From assembly GCF_014695915.1 (NCBI RefSeq), contig NZ_JACJPF010000089.1, positions 1 through 32,125 on the forward strand: a DNA stretch of 32,125 nt, written 5' to 3'. The position numbers and the translations under genes were made by a program. This document shows, piece after piece, positions 23,815-31,220 of the stretch (position 1 is its first letter; the number at the start of each line of letters is the position of its first letter). The notes under the pieces are model-generated. The model did not search any database. It was not told the DNA's origin and was given only the letters and a program-made list of their open reading frames with translations. The DNA is from Trichocoleus sp. FACHB-40. Its GTDB lineage: Bacteria; Cyanobacteriota; Cyanobacteriia; Cyanobacteriales; FACHB-T130.

Positions 23815-25134
23815 ATGTCCCAACAGGAAAAAAAAGTGAACAATAGTGTTAGCAGTGTTGGAGCATGGGAAATAGAAAATTCTTCTAAAACCGCACCCGA
23901 ATCGTCATCCCTAAATGCATCATCAAAGTTGAAGTTTGATTTTCCAAAATCTTCCTTTTCAGATATACCCGATCTAGTTTGTTTGTCGCATTTGCGTTGG
24001 AATTTCGTCTATCAGCGACCTCAACATCTCCTAAGCCGCTTTAGCAAGCAGCGACGTGTATTTTTTATCGAAGAGCCGATTTTTAGTGCCGATGCCGAGG
24101 GGCGAATTGATATTAGCATCGGTGAAGATGGAGTCTGCGTTGTAGTGCCGCACCTGAGAGAAGGACTGAGTGAAGAAGCAGTAAAAACCACTCAACAGGT
24201 GATGTTAGATGATTTGTTTGATGCAGCGCAGATTAGCGACTACATCCTCTGGTACTATACGCCAATGGCTATGGGTTTCTCGCGCCACTTAGAGCCGCAG
24301 GTTATTGTCTATGACTGCATGGACGAACTATCTGCATTCAAGGGAGCGCCGCCTGCCCTAAAAGACCTGGAAGCTGAACTATTCAGCCGTGCAGACTTGG
24401 TATTTACAGGCGGACAAAGTATTTACGAGAGCAAGCGCAACCAGCACCCGAACGTCTACGCATTTCCAAGTAGCATTGACAAAGCGCACTTTGCCCAATG
24501 TCGAGACGTTGAACGCAACGCTACACAAGAACCAGCAGATCAAGTGGATATTCCCCACCCGCGTCTGGGATTTTTTGGGGTGATAGACGAGCGCATGGAT
24601 ATCGACTTGCTTGGTAGTATTGCCGAAGCGCGTCCTAACTGGCATTTAGTTATTATTGGTCCAGTTGTCAAAATAGATCCAGAAGTTTTGCCACGCCACC
24701 CCAATATTCATTATCTGGGTGGCAAATCTTATCAAGAGTTGCCTGCATATATTGCTGGATGGGATGTGGCATTGTTGCCCTTTGCTCATAATGAGTCAAC
24801 ACGCTTTATTAGTCCCACAAAAACCCCAGAATACCTCGCTGCTGGTAAACCAGTGGTGTCTACTTCCATCCGCGATGTGGTGCGTCCCTACGGGGATATG
24901 GGTTTGGTACACATTGCAGACACAGTACCAGATTTTGTTGCCGCAGTTGAGACGGCGTTGAATCAATCTCAGGACTCTGAGTGGCTGAACAAGGTGGATG
25001 AGTTTTTAGCTGACAATTCTTGGGATTCTACTTGGGGAAGAATGATGCAGCTGGTGGAAGGTGTAATCAGCAACGCAAGTGCGTCTTCTAAGGAGGCGTT
25101 AACGCCGGATATGCAAAGTGTTTCCACAGGCTAA
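23815..25134 (+). CDS. Glycosyltransferase family 1/4-like (TuaH-type)
   Basis: About 439 residues from the ATG at 23815 (a TTG at 23773 is also in frame). The first ~60 residues are Ser-rich and variable. The catalytic region follows with DLVCLSHLRWNFVYQRPQHLLSRF (a TuaH-like opening), ADLVFTGGQSIYESKR, IPHPRLGFFGVIDERMD and FISPTKTPEYLAAGKPVVST, the last being the E-x7-E-like donor-site region of GT-B enzymes (PEYLAAGKPVV). It lacks membrane helices. It would transfer a sugar from a nucleotide donor onto a polysaccharide or lipid. It is the first gene of a four-gene plus-strand run whose second member makes UDP-Galf, so galactofuranose or a linked sugar is a reasonable but unproved donor. 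Confidence 0.85.
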   Translation: MSQQEKKVNNSVSSVGAWEIENSSKTAPESSSLNASSKLKFDFPKSSFSDIPDLVCLSHLRWNFVYQRPQHLLSRFSKQRRVFFIEEPIFSADAEGRIDISIGEDGVCVVVPHLREGLSEEAVKTTQQVMLDDLFDAAQISDYILWYYTPMAMGFSRHLEPQVIVYDCMDELSAFKGAPPALKDLEAELFSRADLVFTGGQSIYESKRNQHPNVYAFPSSIDKAHFAQCRDVERNATQEPADQVDIPHPRLGFFGVIDERMDIDLLGSIAEARPNWHLVIIGPVVKIDPEVLPRHPNIHYLGGKSYQELPAYIAGWDVALLPFAHNESTRFISPTKTPEYLAAGKPVVSTSIRDVVRPYGDMGLVHIADTVPDFVAAVETALNQSQDSEWLNKVDEFLADNSWDSTWGRMMQLVEGVISNASASSKEALTPDMQSVSTG

Positions 25135-25261
25135 GAGAGTCAAGATGCTGCCGCGCGAGGATAAGGTTTGCATTTTGGTCAGATATAACTTTGAAAGTGC
25201 CTTTTCGAGTAAGTTGCACAAGGCTGAGTTTTCAAAGTTTGAGAGGTTGTTACTGTACGTA

Positions 25262-25283
25262 GCTGGTATTTTTTTATGCCAGC
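25262..25283 (+). promoter_or_regulatory. Hairpin in the glf leader
   Basis: GCTGGTAT (25262-25269) and ATGCCAGC (25276-25283) pair over 8 bp, including one G-T pair, around a T6 loop. It is 38 nt before the glf start and could stabilise the intercistronic mRNA. There is no T-run downstream, so it is not a classical terminator. Confidence 0.4.
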
Positions 25284-25321
25284 AAGATTCCTAATCGCAA
25301 TTCAAAAGGCGGAATAAAAAA

Positions 25322-26542
25322 ATGTTTGATTATCTCATTGTTGGGGCTGGTTTTGCTGGAAGCGTTTTGGCTGAGAGGCTGGCGAGTCAGGCAGGAAAGA
25401 AGGTTCTGATTGTAGACAAGCGATCGCATATTGGTGGTAACGCTTACGACCACTACAATGATGAAGGCATTCTCGTACACAAGTACGGCCCCCACATCTT
25501 CCACACCAACTCCCGCCAAGTTTTCGAGTACCTTTCAAACTTCACCGAGTGGCGTTCTTACGAACATCGCGTACTAGCTAGTGTAGACGGTCAATTAGTT
25601 CCAATTCCCATTAACCTCGATACCGTAAATAAACTTTACGGACTAAATCTCACCTCCTTTCAACTTGAAGAGTTCTTTGCGTCAGTTGCGGAAAAGAAAG
25701 AATATATCCGCACTTCGGAGGATGTAGTTGTTAGCAAAGTCGGAAGGGAACTTTACGAAAAGTTCTTCCGTGGTTACACCCGCAAGCAATGGGATCTCGA
25801 CCCCTCGGAACTTGACAAATCAGTTACAGCTCGCGTACCAACTCGCACCAACCGCGACGACCGATATTTTACCGATACTTATCAGGCAATGCCATTGCAC
25901 GGCTATACCCGGATGTTCGAGAAAATGTTGTCTCACCCGAACATCAAAATCATGCTCAACACCGATTATCGGGAAATTCAGCAGATAATGCCGTATCGGG
26001 AGATGATTTACACCGGGCCAGTTGATGCTTACTTTGATTTCCGCTATGGCAAGCTTCCCTACCGTTCCCTAGAGTTCAAGCACGAAACCCTCAACCAGCC
26101 AAACCATCAACCAACCGGGACGGTAAACTATCCCAACGAGCAGCTATATACCCGGATAACAGAGTTTAAGTATCTGACGGGACAAGAGCATCCTAAAACT
26201 AGCCTTGTGTACGAGTACCCCCGCGCCGAGGGAGATCCTTACTACCCAGTACCGCGTCCAGAAAACGCTGAAGTTTACAAGAAATATAAGGAACTGGCTG
26301 ATGCAACTCCTGGTGTGCATTTCGTGGGGCGGCTAGCGACTTACAAGTATTACAACATGGATCAAGTGGTCGCTCAAGCTCTTTCCATCCACGAAAAGAT
26401 CAGCACAAAACTACCTTTAGAACTAGAACCAGTAGAAGGTAGAAGCGGCTATACCCAGAATGTTAGTCTCAACGAAATTGTTGAGCAACGCCCACAGGCG
26501 GAAACGGTGACAGCAAACGGTAATGGGAAAAGCAGTCATTAG
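25322..26542 (+). CDS. glf: UDP-galactopyranose mutase
   Basis: A 406-residue flavoenzyme that interconverts UDP-galactopyranose and UDP-galactofuranose. The N-terminal FAD-binding motif is YLIVGAGFAGSVLAERLA (4-21), followed by VDKRSHIGGNAYD. Other family landmarks are KYGPHIFHTN (54-63), RGYTRKQWDLDP (~147-158), MPLHGYTRMFEKM and the final VHFVGRLATYKYYNMDQVVAQAL. All key segments are present, so it should be active. A ribosome-binding site (AAGGCGG) precedes the ATG. The last codons and the stop are built from a heptanucleotide repeat (26534-26560). It lies between a glycosyltransferase and a GH1-RmlD fusion. Confidence 0.96.
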   Translation: MFDYLIVGAGFAGSVLAERLASQAGKKVLIVDKRSHIGGNAYDHYNDEGILVHKYGPHIFHTNSRQVFEYLSNFTEWRSYEHRVLASVDGQLVPIPINLDTVNKLYGLNLTSFQLEEFFASVAEKKEYIRTSEDVVVSKVGRELYEKFFRGYTRKQWDLDPSELDKSVTARVPTRTNRDDRYFTDTYQAMPLHGYTRMFEKMLSHPNIKIMLNTDYREIQQIMPYREMIYTGPVDAYFDFRYGKLPYRSLEFKHETLNQPNHQPTGTVNYPNEQLYTRITEFKYLTGQEHPKTSLVYEYPRAEGDPYYPVPRPENAEVYKKYKELADATPGVHFVGRLATYKYYNMDQVVAQALSIHEKISTKLPLELEPVEGRSGYTQNVSLNEIVEQRPQAETVTANGNGKSSH

Positions 26543-26560
26543 TCATTAGTCATTAGTCAT
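26534..26560 (+). repeat. Heptanucleotide tandem repeat AGTCATT at the glf stop
   Basis: Three AGTCATT units and a partial fourth run from 26534 to 26560. The first unit supplies the last Ser-His codons and the TAG stop of glf. Such short tandemly repeated repetitive sequences are typical of filamentous cyanobacteria. Confidence 0.85.
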
Positions 26561-26580
26561 GGGTTATTAGTCATTGTTCT

Positions 26581-26605
26581 GTAGGGTGGGTGATGCCCAC
26601 CTTAC
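26581..26605. repeat. Small palindrome after glf
   Basis: GGTGGG and CCCACC pair around TGATG within GTAGGGTGGG...CCCACCTTAC, with the outer GTA/TAC also pairing. It lies 39 bp after the glf stop. It is related to other GTAGGG-type dispersed palindromes. It may act as a processing or attenuation site between glf and the next gene. Confidence 0.5.
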
Positions 26606-26672
26606 CTGTGACTAATGGTTGACATTACCTAATGTACCTGTGACGCGACAGCGAATTAATGAGGAGTGAAAA

Positions 26673-29033
26673 ATGACAAAAGCATCATTAGATTGGCAAA
26701 TAGGAATTAAGAATTCTGAATTAATTCAAGATTCCAAATTCAAAAATCAAAAATCAAAATTGGAGATGTGGGCGGGGCTAGAGTGTACCGTTAATCGCGT
26801 AGGCGATCGCTATTTCAACCAGATGGAGCGCAACGGTCACGGAACCCGGTTGGATGACCTGAACTTGTTTGCCGAACTGGGCGTGACTGCCATTCGCTAC
26901 CCGGTGCTGTGGGAACTCACTGCCCCCGAAGGGCCAGATAAGGCAGATTGGTCGTGGGCGGATGAGCGACTAGGACGTTTGCAAGAACTCGGCATCACTC
27001 CGATTGTCGGCTTAGTTCACCACGGTAGCGGCCCGCGTCATACTAGCCTGATCGATCCATCCTTTGCGACTGGGCTGGCAGAGTTTGCCCACGCGGTTGC
27101 TGAGCGTTATCCTTGGGTAGAAAATTACACGCCTGTCAACGAGCCTTTGACTACGGCGCGTTTTAGCGGATTATACGGTCACTGGTATCCTCACGGTCGG
27201 GATGCTTTAACTTTCATTCAGGCGTTGTTGACGCAGTGCCGCGCTGTTATTCTTTCGATGCAGGCGATTCGCCAAATTAACCCGGCTGCAAAGTTGGTGC
27301 AAACGGAAGACTTGTGCAAAGTTTTCAGTACGCCGAAGATGGCGTATCAGGCAGAGTTTGAAAATGAGCGTCGCTGGCTGAGTTTCGATCTGCTGTGTGG
27401 TCGCCTGAACCAAGCTCATCCGCTTTGGTCATATCTGCGTAAGGTGGTGGGGATCGATGAAGCTGATCTTGAGTGGTTTCTGGAAAATCCCTGTCCGCCG
27501 GACATAATGGGCATTAATCATTACTTGACAAGCGATCGCTTCCTTGATGAGCGCCTTGACCGTTATCCTAGTTGGACGCATGGAAGCAACGGGCGGGATC
27601 AATACGCAGATGTAGAAGCGGTGCGGGTTTGCACCGAAGGGATAGCGGGGCCGCGTACACTCATCAAAGAAGTATGGGAACGCTACGAAATAGCGATCGC
27701 AGTCACCGAAGTACACCACGGTTGCACCCGCGAAGAGCAGTTGCGTTGGCTTAAGGAAGTTTGGGATGCCGCAAACACTGTGCGTTCCGAAGGCATAGAC
27801 TTGCGTGCCATCACTGCTTGGTCGCTGTTGGGTTCCTACGACTGGAATAGCCTGGTGACTAGGGATGAAGGCCACTATGAGCCTGGGGTATTCGACTTGC
27901 GATCGCCTCACCCCCGTCCCACAGCAATTGCCCGAATGATCCGCGACTTGGCAAAAGGTGAGACATGCGAGCATCCGCTTCTCGATGTACCTGGTTGGTG
28001 GTGGCGATCCCAGCGACTCCTCTATCCTCCAGTAAGTTGCAATTCGGGACTGGGAACTGGCGAAGAAGGGTCTGGGTACTTAGGACTGGGGGCTTGGGAA
28101 GATAAGAACACTTCCTCTTCACCAATTTCTAATTCCCAATTCCGAGAAAATCCACAATCCACAATCCAAAATTCCAAATCCCTCCGCCCTCTTTTAATCT
28201 CAGGAGCAACCGGGACGCTAGGAAATGCTTTTGCTCGATTGTGCGACCTTCGGGGTATTCCATACCATCTCTTAACTCGCCGAGAGATGGATATTGCTAA
28301 CCCCGCCTCTGTTGATACTGTATTAACAGAGTTGAAGCCTTGGGCAATTGTCAACGCCGCCGGGTATGTTCGAGTAGATGATGCCGAACTAGAACCTGAT
28401 GCTTGCCGGCGCGAAAATGCCGACGGGCCAGCAGTTTTAGCCGAACGTTGCGCTCGGCATGGAGTGCAACTACTCACCTTCTCATCGGATCTTGTTTTCG
28501 ATGGAGTTTCTACCTCTCCCTACGTTGAAAGTGATGCTGTTGCACCGCTTAACGTCTACGGACGCAGCAAAGGTGAAGCTGAGGTGCGTGTCTTACAAGC
28601 TCTGCCCTCAGCACTTGTAATCCGTACCAGCGCCTTCTTTGGGCCGTGGGACGAATATAACTTTATCACCGTTGCCCTACGGACGCTCTCCGCTGGAAAG
28701 CCTTTCGTAGCGGTAGAGGATGCGGTTATCTCACCTACATACATTCCGGATCTTGTCAATACCAGCCTCGATCTTTTAATTGATGGCGAGTACGGCTTGT
28801 GGCACATCGCTAACTCAGGCGAGAGTTCCTGGGCTGATTTGGCAAGGTTTGCGGCTAGATGCGCTCGTCTCGATGCCAAGCAGGTTGAAGCTCGTCCCAT
28901 GCAAGCTCTGCAATTATTGGCACCGCGTCCAAGGTACAGCGTTCTGACTAGCGAAAGGGGTGTTTTGCTGCCATCTCTGGAGAATGCGATCGCTCGCTAT
29001 TTCCAAGAGTGCAAGCTGCCACTTTTGGCATAA
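26673..29033 (+). CDS. Fusion of GH1-like glycosidase and RmlD-like sugar-nucleotide reductase
   Basis: A 786-residue protein; GAGGAG ahead of the ATG at 26673 supports this start. Residues ~33-445 form a (beta/alpha)8 GH1-like domain with the acid/base Glu157 (VNEP) and nucleophile Glu346 (VTEVHHG) in place. After a low-complexity linker (~455-503), residues ~504-786 form a short-chain RmlD-type domain: NAD(P)-binding GATGTLG (511-517), FSSDLVFDG (603-611) and YGRSK with Tyr629/Lys633. RmlD reduces dTDP-4-keto sugars to dTDP-rhamnose. Residues ~8-30 and the linker are encoded by short-repeat-like DNA. Such fusions occur in other cyanobacteria to my knowledge. It would couple glycan processing and deoxysugar supply for the same exopolysaccharide; that link is inference. 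Confidence 0.88.
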   Translation: MTKASLDWQIGIKNSELIQDSKFKNQKSKLEMWAGLECTVNRVGDRYFNQMERNGHGTRLDDLNLFAELGVTAIRYPVLWELTAPEGPDKADWSWADERLGRLQELGITPIVGLVHHGSGPRHTSLIDPSFATGLAEFAHAVAERYPWVENYTPVNEPLTTARFSGLYGHWYPHGRDALTFIQALLTQCRAVILSMQAIRQINPAAKLVQTEDLCKVFSTPKMAYQAEFENERRWLSFDLLCGRLNQAHPLWSYLRKVVGIDEADLEWFLENPCPPDIMGINHYLTSDRFLDERLDRYPSWTHGSNGRDQYADVEAVRVCTEGIAGPRTLIKEVWERYEIAIAVTEVHHGCTREEQLRWLKEVWDAANTVRSEGIDLRAITAWSLLGSYDWNSLVTRDEGHYEPGVFDLRSPHPRPTAIARMIRDLAKGETCEHPLLDVPGWWWRSQRLLYPPVSCNSGLGTGEEGSGYLGLGAWEDKNTSSSPISNSQFRENPQSTIQNSKSLRPLLISGATGTLGNAFARLCDLRGIPYHLLTRREMDIANPASVDTVLTELKPWAIVNAAGYVRVDDAELEPDACRRENADGPAVLAERCARHGVQLLTFSSDLVFDGVSTSPYVESDAVAPLNVYGRSKGEAEVRVLQALPSALVIRTSAFFGPWDEYNFITVALRTLSAGKPFVAVEDAVISPTYIPDLVNTSLDLLIDGEYGLWHIANSGESSWADLARFAARCARLDAKQVEARPMQALQLLAPRPRYSVLTSERGVLLPSLENAIARYFQECKLPLLA

Positions 29034-29118
29034 CAAATGCACATAAATCTGTTGTTTTTTTTTACAACCATTTCAGCAAAATTTTCCCCCTTTCTTTTAC
29101 TAATTGAGGCGTATCTAT

Positions 29119-29544
29119 ATGAGCATTCTTTCTAAAGTCGTTCAATCTCCTGATGTTTTGGATGGTTCTAAGGCTACCCAGTTTACCCGTGATATCGAAA
29201 TCCTGATTAAGCAGGGAGTTAAAATTGTTCTACTCGACCTGAAAAATGTCACCTTTATGAGTAGTTCTGGCTTAATGGCCCTAGTTTCAGTTTTGAGAAT
29301 GGCTAGGGCCTCTGGTTGCAAAGCTTTTATTCATTCAAGCAGCGATCAAGTCAGAATTATTTTGGAAATGACAGGTTTAGATCAAGTTGTTCAAATTCTT
29401 AATAGCTCGGAAGATTTTAATAACTTAGAAACCAAACCAGTGTCTAATGTTCAACCTAAACTAGACACCTTGCCAAGGTCAGTATCCTCGCGCAAGCTGA
29501 AGTCGGCTGGTGGTTCCCAAGCACAGGCTGCTTCCGCACGATAA
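29119..29544 (+). CDS. STAS domain (anti-anti-sigma factor-like) protein
   Basis: A 141-residue protein from the ATG at 29119 (a TTG at 29104 is in frame). The STAS domain (~1-105) shows VVQSPDVLDGSKATQFTRDI, VKIVLLDLKNVTFMSSSGLMALV with the phosphorylatable serine triplet S48-S50, and IILEMTGLDQVVQIL. The usual acidic residue before the Ser pair (DSSG) is Met here. A low-complexity Ser/Lys/Gln tail (~106-141) is unusual. Family members relay partner switching controlled by a serine kinase; no kinase or phosphatase is in this window. It is the last gene of the polysaccharide run and is followed by a strong terminator, so it may regulate that cluster. Confidence 0.88.
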   Translation: MSILSKVVQSPDVLDGSKATQFTRDIEILIKQGVKIVLLDLKNVTFMSSSGLMALVSVLRMARASGCKAFIHSSSDQVRIILEMTGLDQVVQILNSSEDFNNLETKPVSNVQPKLDTLPRSVSSRKLKSAGGSQAQAASAR

Positions 29545-29582
29545 AGAGGTTTACTCGTTAAGAGTTTCTGACTGGGAAAGCT

Positions 29583-29615
29583 ATAAGTGAGGCGGTCATC
29601 GCCTCACTTATTTTT
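29583..29615 (+). terminator. Rho-independent terminator of the polysaccharide/STAS unit
   Basis: ATAAGTGAGGCG (29583-29594) and CGCCTCACTTAT (29600-29611) form a perfect 12-bp stem with a 5-nt loop, followed by TTTT. It is 39 bp after the STAS stop. This is the best intrinsic terminator in the window and defines the downstream edge of the cluster. Confidence 0.85.
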
Positions 29616-29648
29616 ATGTTTAGGAATTTTTAGCTTGATAATCATAGC

Positions 29649-29690
29649 AAAACCCAACAACGTCCCCTCGGTTACTGGTTGTTGGGTTTT
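29649..29690. repeat. 13-bp-stem palindrome, GTTGGGTTT family
   Basis: AAAACCCAACAAC (29649-29661) pairs perfectly with GTTGTTGGGTTTT (29678-29690) around 16 nt and is followed by GTTTTTC, so it could also terminate plus-strand transcription. Shares its core with the palindrome at 7915-7951. Confidence 0.65.
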
Positions 29691-29970
29691 GTTTTTCAAA
29701 CGTCACATCTCTCAAGAGTCCTAATAAAGCCAGTAGGGGGGTAGTCCACCCTACGCTTACTAACTTCATCCTTCCGAGTCGCCTGATCGGGTGATGTTCT
29801 AAAGCCAAACGCGCCAATAATATAAGCTAAGCGATCGCGCTTATTTCAATGTATCTGCTCTGTGAAGATTCCTAAGTTATGTAAACTACATTGCTTCGAT
29901 AGATTTCTTGTAGTACGATGTTACAAGCTCGATTGGAAAATTCTTGAAAAGTATCAAAGGAGAAAGAACC

Positions 29971-30024
29971 ATGAAGGATATTGTCGCGATTGAAACCAAT
30001 AACCATCAAGACACAACACCCTAA
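29971..30024 (+). CDS. 17-residue short ORF (possible leader peptide) before rsgA
   Basis: ATG at 29971 is preceded at 8-nt spacing by AGGAG (within AAAGGAGA, 29956-29963), the strongest Shine-Dalgarno seen in this window. It encodes MKDIVAIETNNHQDTTP and stops at 30022-30024. The peptide is not enriched in any amino acid that would suggest classic attenuation. It ends 81 bp before rsgA and is followed at once by a stem-loop (30026-30067). It could be a leader peptide, a microprotein, or the surviving start of a deleted gene. Confidence 0.45.
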   Translation: MKDIVAIETNNHQDTTP

Positions 30025-30025
30025 C

Positions 30026-30067
30026 CTCACAGATGTACGCGAATAATTTTCAAAATTCCTCTGTGAG
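30026..30067 (+). promoter_or_regulatory. Stem-loop between short ORF and rsgA
   Basis: CTCACAGA (30026-30033) and TCTGTGAG (30060-30067) form a perfect 8-bp stem around a 26-nt loop. It starts 2 nt after the short ORF stop and is 38 nt before the rsgA ATG. Placement suggests a translation-coupled leader structure; no T-run follows, so transcription attenuation is less likely. Confidence 0.4.
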
Positions 30068-30105
30068 TGTAGCGGTCAGCATACGCACACCTAGAGGAAA
30101 ATTAA

Positions 30106-31167
30106 ATGAATTTAGAGGTATTAGGCTGGAATAGTTTTTTTGCCAAAAACTTCAATAGCTACTTGCAACAGGGATATACTGTTGGGCGAGTCGCTATAGA
30201 GCAGAAAAACACTTACCTTCTCTATACTGAGTTTGGAGAGCAAAGAGCAGAAGTCACGGGGAAAATGCGCCACCAAGCCGGAGGACGCGCAGATTTTCCG
30301 GCGGTAGGAGATTGGGTAGTAATCAACCCCATAAACGGCGAAGAAAGAGCAATAATTCATGAGATTTTGCCGCGCAAAAGTAAATTTTCTCGAAAAACTG
30401 TAGGCGCAATCACAGATGAGCAAATCATTGGTACTAACATTGATACGGTATTTCTAGTTTCGGGATTGGATGGGGATTTCAATGTTAGAAGAATTGAACG
30501 CTATCTGATTTTAGTTTGGGAAAGTGGCGCTAATCCAGTCATCATTTTGAATAAAGCGGATTTGTGCGATCGAGTTGAGGAAAGACGAGTTGAAATAGAA
30601 GCGATCGCACCCGGTGTACAGATTATCATTCTGAGCGCGATCGCCCAGCTTGGACTAGAAGCCTTAACCCCTTACCTTAGCACTGGGCAAACTGTAGCCC
30701 TAATTGGTTCTTCTGGAGTGGGAAAATCCACGATTACGAATCAATTAGTAGGTGAAGACATTCAAGCTGTTCAATCAGTCCGCCTTGGAGATAGCCGCGG
30801 TCGTCACACCACAACACATCGAGAGTTAATTATCTTACCTTCTGGGGGTTTGCTGATAGATACTCCGGGAATGCGAGAAATACAAATATGGGCTGGAAAT
30901 GAAGGTTTGCAGTCAACTTTTTCGGATATCGAGACTATAGCCAAGTTGTGTCGCTTCCGCGATTGTCAACATGAGGAAGAACCTGGATGTGCAGTGCAAC
31001 AGGCGATTTTGGAGGGTACGCTTGATAAGCAACGTTTCCACAACTATCAAAAGCTGGAACAAGAAGTTGCATATTTGAGCCGCAAACAAGATAAAAAGGC
31101 ACAATTAGTCGAGAAAGAGAAATGGAAAAAAATCCATAAAGCTTTGAGGAAAAATCCCAAGCGTTAA
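30106..31167 (+). CDS. rsgA: Ribosome small-subunit-dependent GTPase A
   Basis: A 353-residue circularly permuted GTPase that acts in late maturation of the 30S subunit. The OB-fold (~25-95) is followed by G4 NKAD (149-152), G5-like SAIA (177-180), G1 GSSGVGKS (201-208), G2 region [11 protein letters not shown] (231-241), which includes the hydrophobic/His-type switch typical of RsgA, and G3 DTPG (252-255). The zinc site is C282, C287, H289 and C295 ([14 protein letters not shown]). A basic tail ([23 protein letters not shown]) would bind RNA. All motifs are intact. It is preceded by a short ORF with strong SD and a stem-loop, suggesting post-transcriptional control. Confidence 0.96.
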   Translation: MNLEVLGWNSFFAKNFNSYLQQGYTVGRVAIEQKNTYLLYTEFGEQRAEVTGKMRHQAGGRADFPAVGDWVVINPINGEERAIIHEILPRKSKFSRKTVGAITDEQIIGTNIDTVFLVSGLDGDFNVRRIERYLILVWESGANPVIILNKADLCDRVEERRVEIEAIAPGVQIIILSAIAQLGLEALTPYLSTGQTVALIGSSGVGKSTITNQLVGEDIQAVQSVRLGDSRGRHTTTHRELIILPSGGLLIDTPGMREIQIWAGNEGLQSTFSDIETIAKLCRFRDCQHEEEPGCAVQQAILEGTLDKQRFHNYQKLEQEVAYLSRKQDKKAQLVEKEKWKKIHKALRKNPKR

Positions 31168-31220
31168 TCATTCCTACCCATTTCTCTTTTGATGCACTAC
31201 GAATAAATATCAAATATCTG

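Larger units (their letters stand above)
29545..29970. other. 426-bp region with terminator and palindromes
   Basis: After the STAS terminator (29583-29615) this holds the AAAACCCAACAAC hairpin (29649-29690) and a related GTAGGG/CCCTAC palindrome (~29732-29753), one HIP1 (~29831) and the presumed promoter of the short ORF and rsgA. A possible TTGCTT-17-TACGAT pair lies about 29892-29920, but its match to consensus is weak. Confidence 0.45.
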
